Shown: positions 33,388 through 43,236 of the stretch, piece after piece
How positions within the stretch are numbered: position 1 is the stretch's first letter
Layout: each line of letters starts with the position of its first letter
Origin: Terriglobus sp. TAA 43
GTDB taxonomy: Bacteria > Acidobacteriota > Terriglobia > Terriglobales > Acidobacteriaceae
Length of the DNA stretch: 64,000 nt
Reading direction: 5' to 3'
Assembly: GCF_000800015.1 (NCBI RefSeq)
Contig: NZ_JUGR01000001.1
Location: 3,224,001-3,288,000, forward strand
The notes under the pieces: model-generated
Told to the model about the DNA's origin: nothing
The model's input: only the letters and a program-made list of their open reading frames with translations
Database searches by the model: none
Translations under genes and position numbers: made by a program

Positions 33388-34800
33388 ATGGCGACAGGCA
33401 ATATCGAAGATAGCGAACAGGCACTTGCAAACAGCGGGACTGCTCCAACAGTGACCACACTCACTGAGTGGCGAGCACGGGTTCAAAGCCGCGAGGCTCG
33501 CGTTGGCATCATCGGGTTGGGTTATGTGGGCTTGCCGCTCACGCTGCTGTTCTCAAGCGAAGGTTTTCGCGTCACCGGGTTCGATGTCGATGTGAAGAAG
33601 GTCGACACGCTGAACAGCGGTTCCAGCTATATCTGGCGGATTGAACCGGAACACATTGCCGCGGCACAGGCAAAAGGCTTTCGCGCGACGACCAACTTCC
33701 AGGACATTGCAGAGATGGATGCCGTGCTCATCTGCGTGCCGACGCCGCTGACGGAACATCATGCACCTGACCTGAGCTACGTGGAGACAACGGTCCATGC
33801 GATTGCGCCGTATGTGCGGCCCGGACAGTTGATTGTCTTGGAGAGCACCACGTATCCCGGTACGACGGAAGAGATCGTTGTGCGCATCCTTACCGAAGCG
33901 GGCGCAGAGCGTGGTGTCCACGTACAGATTGCTCCGCCGGAAGAGACAGAGAAGGTCGACGGCATCCTGGTGGCGTTTTCGCCGGAACGCGAAGATCCCG
34001 GCAACATGATCACGCCGCGTCGCGAGATTCCTAAGGTCGTCGGCGGTATGGACAAGACCGCGACCGAAGCTGCTTGTGCGCTGTATGGTTCGATCTTTAC
34101 GAAGACGGTGCCGGTCTCTTCGCCCGCTACGGCGGAGATGACGAAGCTGCTGGAGAACATCTATCGCAGCGTGAACATTGCTTTGGTGAATGAGCTGAAG
34201 CAGCTCTGCATGAAGATGGGCGTTGACATCTGGGAAGTGGTCGACGCGGCGGCAACCAAGCCCTTCGGCTTCCAGGCGTTTTATCCCGGCCCGGGAATTG
34301 GCGGCCACTGCATTCCGGTGGATCCGTTTTACCTGACGTGGAAGGCCAAGGAGTACGGGTTCACCACGCGCTTCATTCAGCTTGCGGGTGAGGTCAATGA
34401 GGACATGCCGGTCTTCGTGATGCGGCAGGTTGCTCGTGCGTTGAATGCGCAGGGCGTCGCAACCAAGGGCGCGAAGGTGCTGGTGTTGGGCGTGGCGTAC
34501 AAGGCAGATGTGGATGATCTGCGCGAGTCGCCTTCGCTGGCCATCATCGAACAATTGCAGGGGCTGGGATGCGATGTCAGCTACAACGATCCCTTCTTTC
34601 CCAAAGTGGGACACGGCCGTAAATACGCTCTGAACATGGAATCCACGCCACTGGAGCGGGTTAGCGAATTTGACTGCGTTTTGATCGCCACAGACCACTC
34701 CGCATACGAGATGGAAACGATTGTTGCGGAAGCAAAGCTGGTGGTAGATTCGAGAAACGCCACACGTCATATTCAGTCACCAAAGATTGTTCGCTGCTAA
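33388..34800 (+). CDS. Nucleotide-sugar 6-dehydrogenase (WbpA/UDP-GlcNAc dehydrogenase type)
   Basis: The 470-residue enzyme oxidises C6 of a UDP-sugar twice to the uronate. A Rossmann NAD site is at about residues 38-60 (ARVGIIGLGYVGLPLTLLFSSEG). CVPTPLTEHHAPDLSYV, LESTTYPGTTEE and FSPEREDPGN follow. The catalytic Cys is in PGPGIGGHCIPVDPFYL, and GVAYKADVDDLRESPSL marks the C-terminal UDP-binding domain. The signature favours the UDP-N-acetyl-hexosamine subgroup. The first 36 residues are an unconserved lead, so a later start is possible. A clear intrinsic terminator follows at 34847-34868, ending the epimerase-dehydrogenase unit. Confidence 0.9.
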   Translation: MATGNIEDSEQALANSGTAPTVTTLTEWRARVQSREARVGIIGLGYVGLPLTLLFSSEGFRVTGFDVDVKKVDTLNSGSSYIWRIEPEHIAAAQAKGFRATTNFQDIAEMDAVLICVPTPLTEHHAPDLSYVETTVHAIAPYVRPGQLIVLESTTYPGTTEEIVVRILTEAGAERGVHVQIAPPEETEKVDGILVAFSPEREDPGNMITPRREIPKVVGGMDKTATEAACALYGSIFTKTVPVSSPATAEMTKLLENIYRSVNIALVNELKQLCMKMGVDIWEVVDAAATKPFGFQAFYPGPGIGGHCIPVDPFYLTWKAKEYGFTTRFIQLAGEVNEDMPVFVMRQVARALNAQGVATKGAKVLVLGVAYKADVDDLRESPSLAIIEQLQGLGCDVSYNDPFFPKVGHGRKYALNMESTPLERVSEFDCVLIATDHSAYEMETIVAEAKLVVDSRNATRHIQSPKIVRC

Positions 34801-34846
34801 TAATTCAGCGGATCAGTCCGGTAGACCAACGGCCATAGAGCTGTAG

Positions 34847-34868
34847 ACGGGGCGGATTGCTGCCCCGT
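34847..34868 (+). terminator. Intrinsic terminator after the sugar dehydrogenase
   Basis: ACGGGGC (34847-34853) and GCCCCGT (34862-34868) form a 7-bp G+C-rich stem with an 8-nt loop, followed by TTCTGCTTT. It lies 47 bp after the dehydrogenase stop. Confidence 0.75.
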
Positions 34869-34879
34869 TTCTGCTTTCA

Positions 34880-37800
34880 GTGGCTGTTGAAACTGAGAGT
34901 TCTCTCACAGGTATTACAGGGTTGCGGCATAAGCCGTGCAACGCGCACCTATGCGCGTTTTGCGCGCCACCAGGTTCCTGTTTGAGGGGATTTCGTATTT
35001 TGCCGTTTTGGAACGACGCAACAGTCCACTTGAGATGTTTGCAGCGAGGGTCTGTCGCGGGCTGCCTCACGGTGGTGGTATTTCTCTTTGCCTCTTCTGG
35101 AAGCGTGATGCGATCCCAGCAACTGGAATCGCAGGCAATGCGCGCTCGAACGGCGGTGGAGGAACCTGCTGCAGCTGTTCGCAGGGCAAGAGCGTTTGTG
35201 CGGTCGCATCAGGCACCGCAACAGGATTCGCCTGCTGCGGCGCTGGTGTCGGCAAAGACGCAACAGGCTGGTCTGGTCCGGGCACAGGCGACTTCGCTGG
35301 CGACGCCGTGGACTGCGGTTGGCCCGGTGCAGGTGCAGTCATTGAGTTATGGATTGGTGACGGGACGCGTCACCTCATTGGCGCTCGACCCAAGTGATGC
35401 CAGCAACAACACACTGTATGTGGGAACTTCCGGTGGTGGCGTCTGGAAGAGCAGCAATGCGACTGCAAGCCCAGCCACGTTCACACCGCTGACCGACACG
35501 CTTCCTGTGTTCTCGCCCAATGGCGGAACGTCAGTGATTCCTTCGTTGTCCATTGGTGCTGTCTCTGTGCAGCCGGGGCGCACTGGCGTCATCCTTGCGG
35601 GAACGGGTGACCCGAACGATGCGCTGGATAGCTACTACGGTGAAGGTGTTCTGCGGTCCGCGGATAACGGCCAGACGTGGTCGTTGGTACAGACGGCGGG
35701 CAGCGCTTCTTTTGTTGGAGAAGGCATCGCCGGGTTTGCATGGAGTACCGCGTCGCCGCAACTGGTGGTGATGGCGGTATCTTCGGCGGCGGAGGCTGCG
35801 AACGTTCGCGCAACAAACTATCCCGGCGTGCGCGGTCTTTACTATTCCACGAATGCGGGGCAGACGTGGACGCTTGCCACGATTCAGGATGGCAGTTCGG
35901 TCGTTCAAAATCGCACCACCAATTACGCCACCTTTCGCGGCAATGCAGCTACGTCGGTGGTGTGGAATCCGATTCGCAAGAAGTTTTATGCGGCGGTTCG
36001 TTCACATGGATATTACGAATCCACCGACGGCATTACATGGACGCGTCTGACGAACCAGCCCGGCACTGGATTGACGGCAGCGAATTGCCAGCCGCGACCG
36101 GGTGATTATGGTTTGCAGGCGTGCCCCATCTTCCGCGGCACATTGGCTGTGCAGCCTGTGTCTGGTGACATGTTTGCCGTGACGGTTGATCCGAACAATG
36201 GCAGCCAGGGTTTGTGGCAGGATGCCTGCGCAATCTCCGGATCGGCTTGTGCGTCCACAACGATCGCATGGGCAAACAAGATTGACACTTCTGCCGTGGA
36301 GAGCGCGGGAAGTATTCCCCAGGGCGATTACAACCTGACATTGGCAGCGATTCCCGCGGCGACATCGCTTTCTGCCAGTGACACACTGCTTTTCCTTGGA
36401 ACGTCCGATCTGTATCGTTGCAGCCTGTCGAGTGGATGTTCGCTGCGCAATACGACCAACGCCACGACTGGTTGCGCTGCTCCTGCGGGAGTCGCACCGG
36501 CGCAGCATGCAATTGCATGGGGCCTGACTGCGGGGAATTCTGCGACGCCCACCATGTTCTTTGGCAATGATGGTGGTTTATGGCGATCGCTGGATGGTGT
36601 GCAGCAGCAGGCGGGTGTATGCAGTGCCGATGATGCCACGCACTTTGACAATCTGAATGGTTCGCTGGGATCGCTTGCAGAGGTTTCAGGCTTTGCATCG
36701 GACCCTACCGATGTGAATGTGCTTCTTGCGGCGCTTGGCGCAAACGGCAGTGCTGCGAGTACGACTTCAGCGCAGGCCTCTGCCATTGCGCCGTGGACGC
36801 AACTGAATGCGGCTGAGAGTGGCGCAGTCGCTATCGATCAGGGCAATGGTCGCAACTGGTTGTTGCAGGCTGGTGCTGGTGTGGCTCTGCATGCCTGCGC
36901 GAATGGAAAGCTTTGTACCGCAACTGACTTCAGCGGTCCTACGTCGATTGGGGCTTCGCAGGTGAGTCGCGACGCATCACTGACGGATCCACCTGCGCTG
37001 CTTGACCCTGCGCTGAATACGAACGTGTTGGTGGGTACTTGCCGCGTGTGGCGCGGGCCTGAGGATGGAGGCGGCCTGTGGAGCACGTCGAACACAATCA
37101 GTGCACCGATGGGCAGCACGACACACAGTCCCTGTAACGGCAGTGATACGACGATCCGGTCTCTGGCTGCGGGTGGACGGGCGATCTTCAGTGGCGGTCC
37201 GCAGAATAGCGGGTCGTCTGTGCTGTATGCAGGCCTGGGCGGAACGCTGGATGGTGGTTCCATTTCTGCGGGACATATCTATGCCACGACTTCAGCGTCG
37301 ACTGCGGGATCATCGACCGCGTGGACTGATCTGACGACGAACTCCGTCACGAACGACACGTCTCGCCGCTTCAATTCAGGTGGACTTGATGTCTCCAGCA
37401 TCGCTGTGGACCCTAACGATCCCACGGGGATGACGGTCTATGCGACGATTCAGGGTTTCGGCTATCCGCATGTCTATCGTTCCACCAATGGCGGCGCTGC
37501 GTGGTTGAACATTTCCGCAAATCTGCCGAATGCACCTGCGAACGCTGTTGTGGTTGATCCGAACAATCCGGCTGTGGTCTACGTGGCGATGGACACGGGT
37601 GTGTACGTGGCGCAGGATGTGACCGCTTGCGTTGCAACGGTGAGCGGAACCACCGGTGCGTGTTGGAGCGTCTATGGAGCATCGCTTCCGAATGCGCCGG
37701 TGACATCGTTGTTCGCGTCGCCGGGCATCAGTGTTGCTGGCAGCTCTGCGGCAGGCGTGTTGCGCGCGGGCACGTATGGTCGTGGCATCTGGCAGATCCC

Positions 37801-40800
37801 GCTGCTCACCGCAGGACAAACAGCGGCTGCAGCAGCCACGTTCTCACCCGCATCGCTGACGTTTGGCACACAGGTTGTGGGGACAACGAGCGCATCGCAG
37901 ACAATCACTCTCAGGAACACCGGCACGGCTGCCATGCAGATTACCGGCGCATCGGCCAGTGCGGGCTTCGTGGAGACGGATACGTGCTCCGGGACTTCGC
38001 TGACAATAAACAGCACTTGCACGCTCACGGTAAGTTTTGCGCCGGTGACCGAGGGAAGCATCACGGGAACAGTGCAGGTGGTTGCCAATCTTCCTGGTGG
38101 TTATGCAACGGTGGCGCTTGCCGGAACCGCCACTGGTGTCGCGAAGGTTTTAATTTCGCCGACGTCCATTGCGTTTGGAGATGTTGCGGTGAATGCCGTT
38201 TCCGCATCGCAGACGATCACGGTGAGCAACGCTGGCACGGCTACAGCAACGCTGAACATGCCAGTGGTGAGCGCTGATTACAAATTGACCGCGAGTACTT
38301 GCGGCACCACGCTCAACGCAGGCGCGACCTGCACTTTGTCGGTCGCGTACGCACCCACAATCAGTGGCATGAATAACGGCACCCTTACACTGACCAATAA
38401 CACCGGCACCAGCATCGCATTTCTCAACGGGAATGGGGTTGGTACAGCGAATGTGGTGTATTCACCCACATCACTGGTGTTTCACGACACAACGGTTAAT
38501 TTCCCCTTCGCTTCCACGTTCACGATCTCGAATACCGGGACTGCCTCCAGCGTGTTGACTGGCCCGTCATTCGTTGGGGACTTCAGCCTGTTAAGCAAGA
38601 CATGCGACAGCGTGATCTTGCCAGGAAAAAGCTGCACAGTCATCGCGGTGTTCCTCCCTACGCAAGTCGGAACGCGAACCGGAAGCATGACCTTCGTGGA
38701 TAACGCGGGTAGCCATACGATTCCGTTCTCTGGACGTGCGCTCCCTGCAGGTTCGCTGGTGATGCCCGCGCAACTCACGTTCGCGAGTACCGCAGTCAAC
38801 AGCACGTCCGCAAGCCAGGTGATTACCGTAACGAATTCTTCGGGAATCGCTATGTTGCTTGGAGTTCTGCAGGCCTTTGGCGATTTCGGCGTCACAGCGA
38901 ATACCTGCATCAATGGGCAGTTGCTTGCAGGAGCTTCCTGCCAATTAACGGTGGTGTTTTCGCCCACGGCAACAGGACTGAGAAGCGGGTTTATCACGCT
39001 GCATGACACCTACTACGGATCTACGGCCACTACTACCTTGTCAGGGACAGGTACGGGTGCGGCACAGATCAGCGTTACGCCTTCTGTGTTGGCGTTTGGC
39101 AATGTCGGGATTGGCAGCGTCGGCGCCGCACAGACTGTGCAGATATCCAATACCGGAACGGCCGCGCTCGCGTTGAATGGAAGAACCATCAGCGGCGATG
39201 CCAATTTTCATGTGGCATCGGACGCCTGCGGATCATCGCTGGCGGCGGGCATGTCATGCTCGATCTCTGTCACCTTTGTGCCTACGACCGCTGGTGCGCA
39301 CTCCGGAGCGCTCACGTGGACAGATGCGCTGGGTTCTCGCTCCGTGTCTTTGAGCGGGAATGGACAGGGGCAGGCCGTCGTGGCGTTGTCGCCAACTGTC
39401 GCCGATTTTGGGATCGTATCTCTTGGTCAGAGTGGTAGCCAGACGGTCACTGTCTCGAATACAGGCGATGCACCTACCGGCCTCGGTATGCCATCAGCGA
39501 CTGGCGACTTCCGCGTCACTTCCACCACCTGCGGCACCAGCATTGCGGCAGGAGGGACCTGCGGCATTACCGTTACCTTCGTGCCTTCGGTGGATGGTGC
39601 ACGTAGCGGCACGTTGACTTTGGCAGATGATGCTACATCTCATGCGGTCACATTGAACGGCAGCGGTAAGGGAAGTGCATCGGTCGCGTTCGCTCCTGCC
39701 CTGCTTAGTTTTGCCGATACCGCACTAACAAAAATCTCTTCGGCGCAGACAGTGAGCTTTACGAACAATGGAACGGCCGCGGCTACGCTGGCTGCGGCAA
39801 CCATCAACGGTGACTTCCGCATCACGTCAAACACCTGCGGCAGCAGCCTGGGCATTGCCGCATCCTGCAGCATCGGAGTGGCCTTTGCGCCATCAACGGC
39901 GGGCATCCATTCCGGCATCCTTTCCCTTGCCGATGCGGATGCACTGCGCTCTGTTTCCTTGCAGGGCACGGGTGTCGCGGGCACGCTTGCGATAGCGCCC
40001 ACGTCGATCGCGTTTTACGACGCCACGCTGAATACCGCTACAGCCGCGCGCGATATTGTGCTGACAAACACTGGAGGTGGTGCGCTTAAGCTGGGCAGCA
40101 TTACAGTGACGGATGATTTTGCCGTCAGCACCAATTGCAACGGGGTTTCGCTTGCAAGTGGCGGGACCTGCACACTCGCTGCCACTTTCACACCGAAGTC
40201 GGTGGGAGCGCATGCAGGGATAGTTTCCATTCCAAGTGATAACAATGGAATTGCCGGTAGCGTTTCTACCGCGGTTCTTAGCGGCAATGGCAAAGGCTCG
40301 TTCAACATCACGCTGACGCCGACTGCTGTCAATTTCGGGACGCAACTTGTTGGAAGCACCAGCACAGTCACAAACGTGACTGTGTCCAACACAGGCACTG
40401 ACAGCGGTGCGTTGAGCAACATCTCTGTATCTGGTGGCGACTTCAGCATCCAGGCGAACACCTGCGGACTCTCGCTGGTATCCCAGGTAGGCTGTACTGT
40501 TTCTCTCGTGTTCAGGCCCACGACGAGCGGCACTCGTACCGGGACGTTCACGATTGTCAGCGATGCAGGAACACAGACTGTTCCTCTTACCGGCGTGGGA
40601 ACTGTTCAAGCCACAGATGCAATTTCTGCATCGGTACTCAGCTTTGGAACACAAGAGGTGAACACCACAAGCGCACCCCAGACGATCACAATCACGAACA
40701 ACGGTGACGTTCCGCTGACGCTGGTGAATGCCCAGGTACTCTCGGGCGATTTCACGGCAGTCAATGCTTGCGGTGCCACTCTGCCAGCGCATGTTTCGTG

Positions 40801-41725
40801 TGCGGTGACCGTCGCGTTTGCTCCCAAACATGTAGGAGCATTGACGGGAGTTCTTCAGATAAGCGACGTGCAGCGTGCGCAGACGGTTGCGCTCAGCGGC
40901 ACCGCAATCGCTGGTGCGGGCGTTTCGCTGTCACCTGCAAGTCTCACGTTTGCAAACACCGGCGTGGGTTCGGTAGGTGCTGCCCAAACATTGACGTTGA
41001 CCAATAACGGCGGTCTGCCGCTGACCATCTCCGCGGTCACAGTCAGTGGAAATTTCGGCATTGTGGCTGGCAGCAACACATGCTCCACCAGCGCGATTCC
41101 TGTCGGCGGCAGTTGTTCGATGGGCATTGCGTTTCTGCCGGATGGAGCAGGGGACCGCATGGGCAGTGTCGTCGTCACGAGTAACGCAGCGACGCAAATC
41201 ACGCAGCTTTCCGGCACTGGAATTGATTTCAGTTTCACAGCCAGCGGTGCGAGCTCTGCGACGGTCAGCAACGGCCAGAGCGCAGCCTATGCGTTGTTGT
41301 TGCGACCTTCCGCAAGTTCGTCTGACGCGGTTACGTTTGCATGCTCTGGAGCGCCCACTCAAAGCAAGTGCACCATCACACCGCAGTATCGCGATCTCTC
41401 CGCCACTGGCACTGTCACCGTGACATTACTGACGGGCACCACCGCAAGCGCCATCACAGGCAAGCCGCTATTGTTCTTTCTTCTGCCACTTCCGTTATGG
41501 ATGATGCGGAAAAAGATTTCGCGCGGGGTCGCTCTAGCGTTGGTAGCGTTCTTCGTTCTTGCTGGAGCGCAGGGATGCGGTTCGGGCAAAAAGACAGCTA
41601 GCGATGGTGCGTCAGGAGGTTCTGGTGGCAGCGGCACTACACCGTCAGGAAGCTACACCATTACGGTGTCTGCGACGGCTGCGGGTGTCACACATACCGT
41701 ACCGCTCACATTGAAGGTTCAGTAA
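34880..41725 (+). CDS. Giant exported choice-of-anchor-D repeat protein
   Basis: The open frame of 2281 codons encodes an exported surface-type protein. A signal helix (about residues 58-75, GCLTVVVFLFASSGS) precedes a first half of BNR/YVTN-like propeller sequence (LYVGTSGGGVWKSS, GVLRSADNGQTWS, YYSTNAGQTWT, VYRSTNGGAAW). From about residue 985 eleven tandem ASH-like (choice-of-anchor D) units of about 100 residues follow. Each starts like SPxSLxFGxxxV and carries NTCG...CTLxVxFxP with two cysteines. The C-terminus has an Ig-like piece interrupted by membrane segments (PLLFFLLPLPLWMM and ALVAFFVLAGAQGCGSG) and a Gly/Ser linker. The GTG at 34880 gives 50 unlikely residues before the signal. 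A TTG at 35030 or 35039 may be the true start. Function unknown; adhesion is a guess. Confidence 0.8.
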   Translation: MAVETESSLTGITGLRHKPCNAHLCAFCAPPGSCLRGFRILPFWNDATVHLRCLQRGSVAGCLTVVVFLFASSGSVMRSQQLESQAMRARTAVEEPAAAVRRARAFVRSHQAPQQDSPAAALVSAKTQQAGLVRAQATSLATPWTAVGPVQVQSLSYGLVTGRVTSLALDPSDASNNTLYVGTSGGGVWKSSNATASPATFTPLTDTLPVFSPNGGTSVIPSLSIGAVSVQPGRTGVILAGTGDPNDALDSYYGEGVLRSADNGQTWSLVQTAGSASFVGEGIAGFAWSTASPQLVVMAVSSAAEAANVRATNYPGVRGLYYSTNAGQTWTLATIQDGSSVVQNRTTNYATFRGNAATSVVWNPIRKKFYAAVRSHGYYESTDGITWTRLTNQPGTGLTAANCQPRPGDYGLQACPIFRGTLAVQPVSGDMFAVTVDPNNGSQGLWQDACAISGSACASTTIAWANKIDTSAVESAGSIPQGDYNLTLAAIPAATSLSASDTLLFLGTSDLYRCSLSSGCSLRNTTNATTGCAAPAGVAPAQHAIAWGLTAGNSATPTMFFGNDGGLWRSLDGVQQQAGVCSADDATHFDNLNGSLGSLAEVSGFASDPTDVNVLLAALGANGSAASTTSAQASAIAPWTQLNAAESGAVAIDQGNGRNWLLQAGAGVALHACANGKLCTATDFSGPTSIGASQVSRDASLTDPPALLDPALNTNVLVGTCRVWRGPEDGGGLWSTSNTISAPMGSTTHSPCNGSDTTIRSLAAGGRAIFSGGPQNSGSSVLYAGLGGTLDGGSISAGHIYATTSASTAGSSTAWTDLTTNSVTNDTSRRFNSGGLDVSSIAVDPNDPTGMTVYATIQGFGYPHVYRSTNGGAAWLNISANLPNAPANAVVVDPNNPAVVYVAMDTGVYVAQDVTACVATVSGTTGACWSVYGASLPNAPVTSLFASPGISVAGSSAAGVLRAGTYGRGIWQIPLLTAGQTAAAAATFSPASLTFGTQVVGTTSASQTITLRNTGTAAMQITGASASAGFVETDTCSGTSLTINSTCTLTVSFAPVTEGSITGTVQVVANLPGGYATVALAGTATGVAKVLISPTSIAFGDVAVNAVSASQTITVSNAGTATATLNMPVVSADYKLTASTCGTTLNAGATCTLSVAYAPTISGMNNGTLTLTNNTGTSIAFLNGNGVGTANVVYSPTSLVFHDTTVNFPFASTFTISNTGTASSVLTGPSFVGDFSLLSKTCDSVILPGKSCTVIAVFLPTQVGTRTGSMTFVDNAGSHTIPFSGRALPAGSLVMPAQLTFASTAVNSTSASQVITVTNSSGIAMLLGVLQAFGDFGVTANTCINGQLLAGASCQLTVVFSPTATGLRSGFITLHDTYYGSTATTTLSGTGTGAAQISVTPSVLAFGNVGIGSVGAAQTVQISNTGTAALALNGRTISGDANFHVASDACGSSLAAGMSCSISVTFVPTTAGAHSGALTWTDALGSRSVSLSGNGQGQAVVALSPTVADFGIVSLGQSGSQTVTVSNTGDAPTGLGMPSATGDFRVTSTTCGTSIAAGGTCGITVTFVPSVDGARSGTLTLADDATSHAVTLNGSGKGSASVAFAPALLSFADTALTKISSAQTVSFTNNGTAAATLAAATINGDFRITSNTCGSSLGIAASCSIGVAFAPSTAGIHSGILSLADADALRSVSLQGTGVAGTLAIAPTSIAFYDATLNTATAARDIVLTNTGGGALKLGSITVTDDFAVSTNCNGVSLASGGTCTLAATFTPKSVGAHAGIVSIPSDNNGIAGSVSTAVLSGNGKGSFNITLTPTAVNFGTQLVGSTSTVTNVTVSNTGTDSGALSNISVSGGDFSIQANTCGLSLVSQVGCTVSLVFRPTTSGTRTGTFTIVSDAGTQTVPLTGVGTVQATDAISASVLSFGTQEVNTTSAPQTITITNNGDVPLTLVNAQVLSGDFTAVNACGATLPAHVSCAVTVAFAPKHVGALTGVLQISDVQRAQTVALSGTAIAGAGVSLSPASLTFANTGVGSVGAAQTLTLTNNGGLPLTISAVTVSGNFGIVAGSNTCSTSAIPVGGSCSMGIAFLPDGAGDRMGSVVVTSNAATQITQLSGTGIDFSFTASGASSATVSNGQSAAYALLLRPSASSSDAVTFACSGAPTQSKCTITPQYRDLSATGTVTVTLLTGTTASAITGKPLLFFLLPLPLWMMRKKISRGVALALVAFFVLAGAQGCGSGKKTASDGASGGSGGSGTTPSGSYTITVSATAAGVTHTVPLTLKVQ
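34887..34917 (+). promoter_or_regulatory. Possible promoter with a palindrome in the spacer
   Basis: TTGAAA (34887-34892) and TATTAC (34912-34917) are 19 bp apart. Between them lies the perfect dyad TGAGAG-TT-CTCTCA (34894-34907). It stands after the upstream terminator and before the giant repeat gene, so it could be that gene's regulated promoter. The spacing is long for sigma-70, so support is modest. Confidence 0.35.
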
Positions 41726-42919
41726 CTACAACGCCACTGCAGCGGCATGCGCGCTGGCCCACGCCCACTGGAAGTTATATCCGCCCAGCCAGCCTGTCAC
41801 ATCGACGACTTCGCCGATGAAGACAAGCCGTGGAACTTTCTTTGACTGCATCGTCGTGCTGTCCAGTTCTGCTGTGCTAACGCCGCCTGCGGTCACTTCG
41901 GCTTTCGCAAAGCCTTCAGTTCCTGCGGGTGTTACGGGCCATGCATGCAGCCGCTCTTCCAGCCTGGTGATGGATGTGTTCTTCCAATCTGGCGGAGCGT
42001 TTTCATACAGCCATCGTTCCGCCATGCGTTGCGGAAGATGAGCCCGCAACAGGGCAAACGCCGTGGCGTCGTCACGGCGGTGATTCGCTGCAAGCATCGG
42101 CGTGAAGACATTGGCTTTCGGCGCCAGATCAAAATGCACAGCCTCTCCCGGTTGCCAGTACGACGAGATCTGCAATACGGCAGGGCCGCTCCATCCACGA
42201 TGCGTGATGAGGATCTTTTCGCGGAATTTGGGTGCTGGACCTTTTTTACGCGGCGCGGTGGTTGCAATTGCTTCCGCGGACAATCCAGAAAGATCGCACC
42301 AGCGTTCGCGTTCTGTGTCGCTCAACGTGAAGGGAACCAGCGCTGCACGAGGTTCCACAATACGCAGCCCGAAGCTGCGTGCAATGTCATAACCAACGCC
42401 GGTAGCTCCGAGTTTGGGGATCGATAGTCCACCAGTTGCCACCACAACATTGCGCGACGTGAATTCGCCTGCGGAGGTATGCACGCGGAAGCCGCCGTCT
42501 GTCTGCTCTACGCGTTCCACTGCGGTTCGCAATTGCGTCTGCACACCAGCGTCGCGGCACTCCGATTCCAGCAGTGAAATGATCTGCTGCGCGCTGCCGT
42601 CGCAGAAAAGCTGTCCCAGCGTCTTCTCGTGATACGGAATGCGATATTTCTCCACTAGACCGATAAAGTCGCGTGGAGTGTAGCGTGCGAGGGCGCTCTT
42701 GGCGAAGTGCGGATTTTCGCTGAGGTAGTTCGCCGGGCCCGTATGGATATTGGTGAAATTGCAACGGCCGCCACCGCTGATCAGGATTTTCCGTCCCACT
42801 CGTTCGCCTGCTTCCAGTAGCAACACCCGCTGGCCGCGCGCGCCAGCCTGTGCCGCGCAGAACATTCCTGCGGCGCCTGCGCCAAGGACAATGCAATCGT
42901 AAGTAGGCGTTGTGGACAT
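41726..42919 (-). CDS. BaiN/HI0933-family NAD(P)/FAD-dependent oxidoreductase
   Basis: The 397-residue flavoprotein has the FAD dinucleotide motif CIVLGAGAAGMFCAAQAGARG and the second-strand VLLLEAGERVGRKILISGGGRCNFTN. It also has VVVATGGLSIPKLGATGVGY and a C-terminal FIGEVVDVTGWLGGYNFQWAWASAHAAA, all hallmarks of this family. The family includes BaiN of bile-acid metabolism and aminoacetone-oxidase-like proteins, but most members have no proven substrate. Its stop touches that of the giant repeat gene (adjacent, convergent), with no terminator visible between them. It is divergent from the zinc-ribbon gene at 42941. Confidence 0.9.
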   Translation of the reverse strand: MSTTPTYDCIVLGAGAAGMFCAAQAGARGQRVLLLEAGERVGRKILISGGGRCNFTNIHTGPANYLSENPHFAKSALARYTPRDFIGLVEKYRIPYHEKTLGQLFCDGSAQQIISLLESECRDAGVQTQLRTAVERVEQTDGGFRVHTSAGEFTSRNVVVATGGLSIPKLGATGVGYDIARSFGLRIVEPRAALVPFTLSDTERERWCDLSGLSAEAIATTAPRKKGPAPKFREKILITHRGWSGPAVLQISSYWQPGEAVHFDLAPKANVFTPMLAANHRRDDATAFALLRAHLPQRMAERWLYENAPPDWKNTSITRLEERLHAWPVTPAGTEGFAKAEVTAGGVSTAELDSTTMQSKKVPRLVFIGEVVDVTGWLGGYNFQWAWASAHAAAVAL

Positions 42920-42940
42920 CTGATCTTTATCCTATTGGGA

Positions 42941-43228
42941 ATGCAGTTACGCCGTTATATTCCCCCGGCACGTGCAGCGCGTTCTGCTCCGCGTGCAACC
43001 ACTGTTGAGCCAGGCACCACGAACCATCACGGCCAGACCGTCGTGCGCAAGGCGTCGCGTGCCGTAAACGATCTTCCCGGCCAAAGCGTCTATGTTCTGC
43101 GCTGCAAAGGTTGCGGCCACGAGTATGGCGAGGCGGGCATCCGCGTGCATCAACGCAAATGCCCGGTGTGCGATGGCGGTAAACCGGGCCTGCCGGTTCC
43201 AGCAGAAGAGCCTTCGCTGTTCGGGTAA
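42941..43228 (+). CDS. Small zinc-ribbon protein
   Basis: The 95-residue product starts MQLRRYIPPARAARSAP, is disordered at first, and ends in a four-cysteine zinc site. The first pair is LRCKGCGHEYGE and the second RKCPVCDGGKPG, about 20 residues apart. This suggests a single zinc ribbon of rubredoxin type. Nucleic-acid binding or an adaptor role is possible but not shown. The ATG at 42941 is preferred to the TTG at 42935. It stands between divergent and convergent metabolic genes. Confidence 0.7.
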   Translation: MQLRRYIPPARAARSAPRATTVEPGTTNHHGQTVVRKASRAVNDLPGQSVYVLRCKGCGHEYGEAGIRVHQRKCPVCDGGKPGLPVPAEEPSLFG

Positions 43229-43236
43229 ACGCGGAT

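Noticed and set aside
33553-34770. 405-codon minus-strand frame opposite the sugar dehydrogenase.
   Set aside because: It is antisense to a strongly conserved enzyme, rich in His/Arg, and has no family resemblance or ribosome site; a shadow caused by high G+C codon bias.
39893-40831. 312-codon minus-strand frame inside the repeat protein.
   Set aside because: It repeats with the same period as the sense repeats and has the composition of an antisense shadow.
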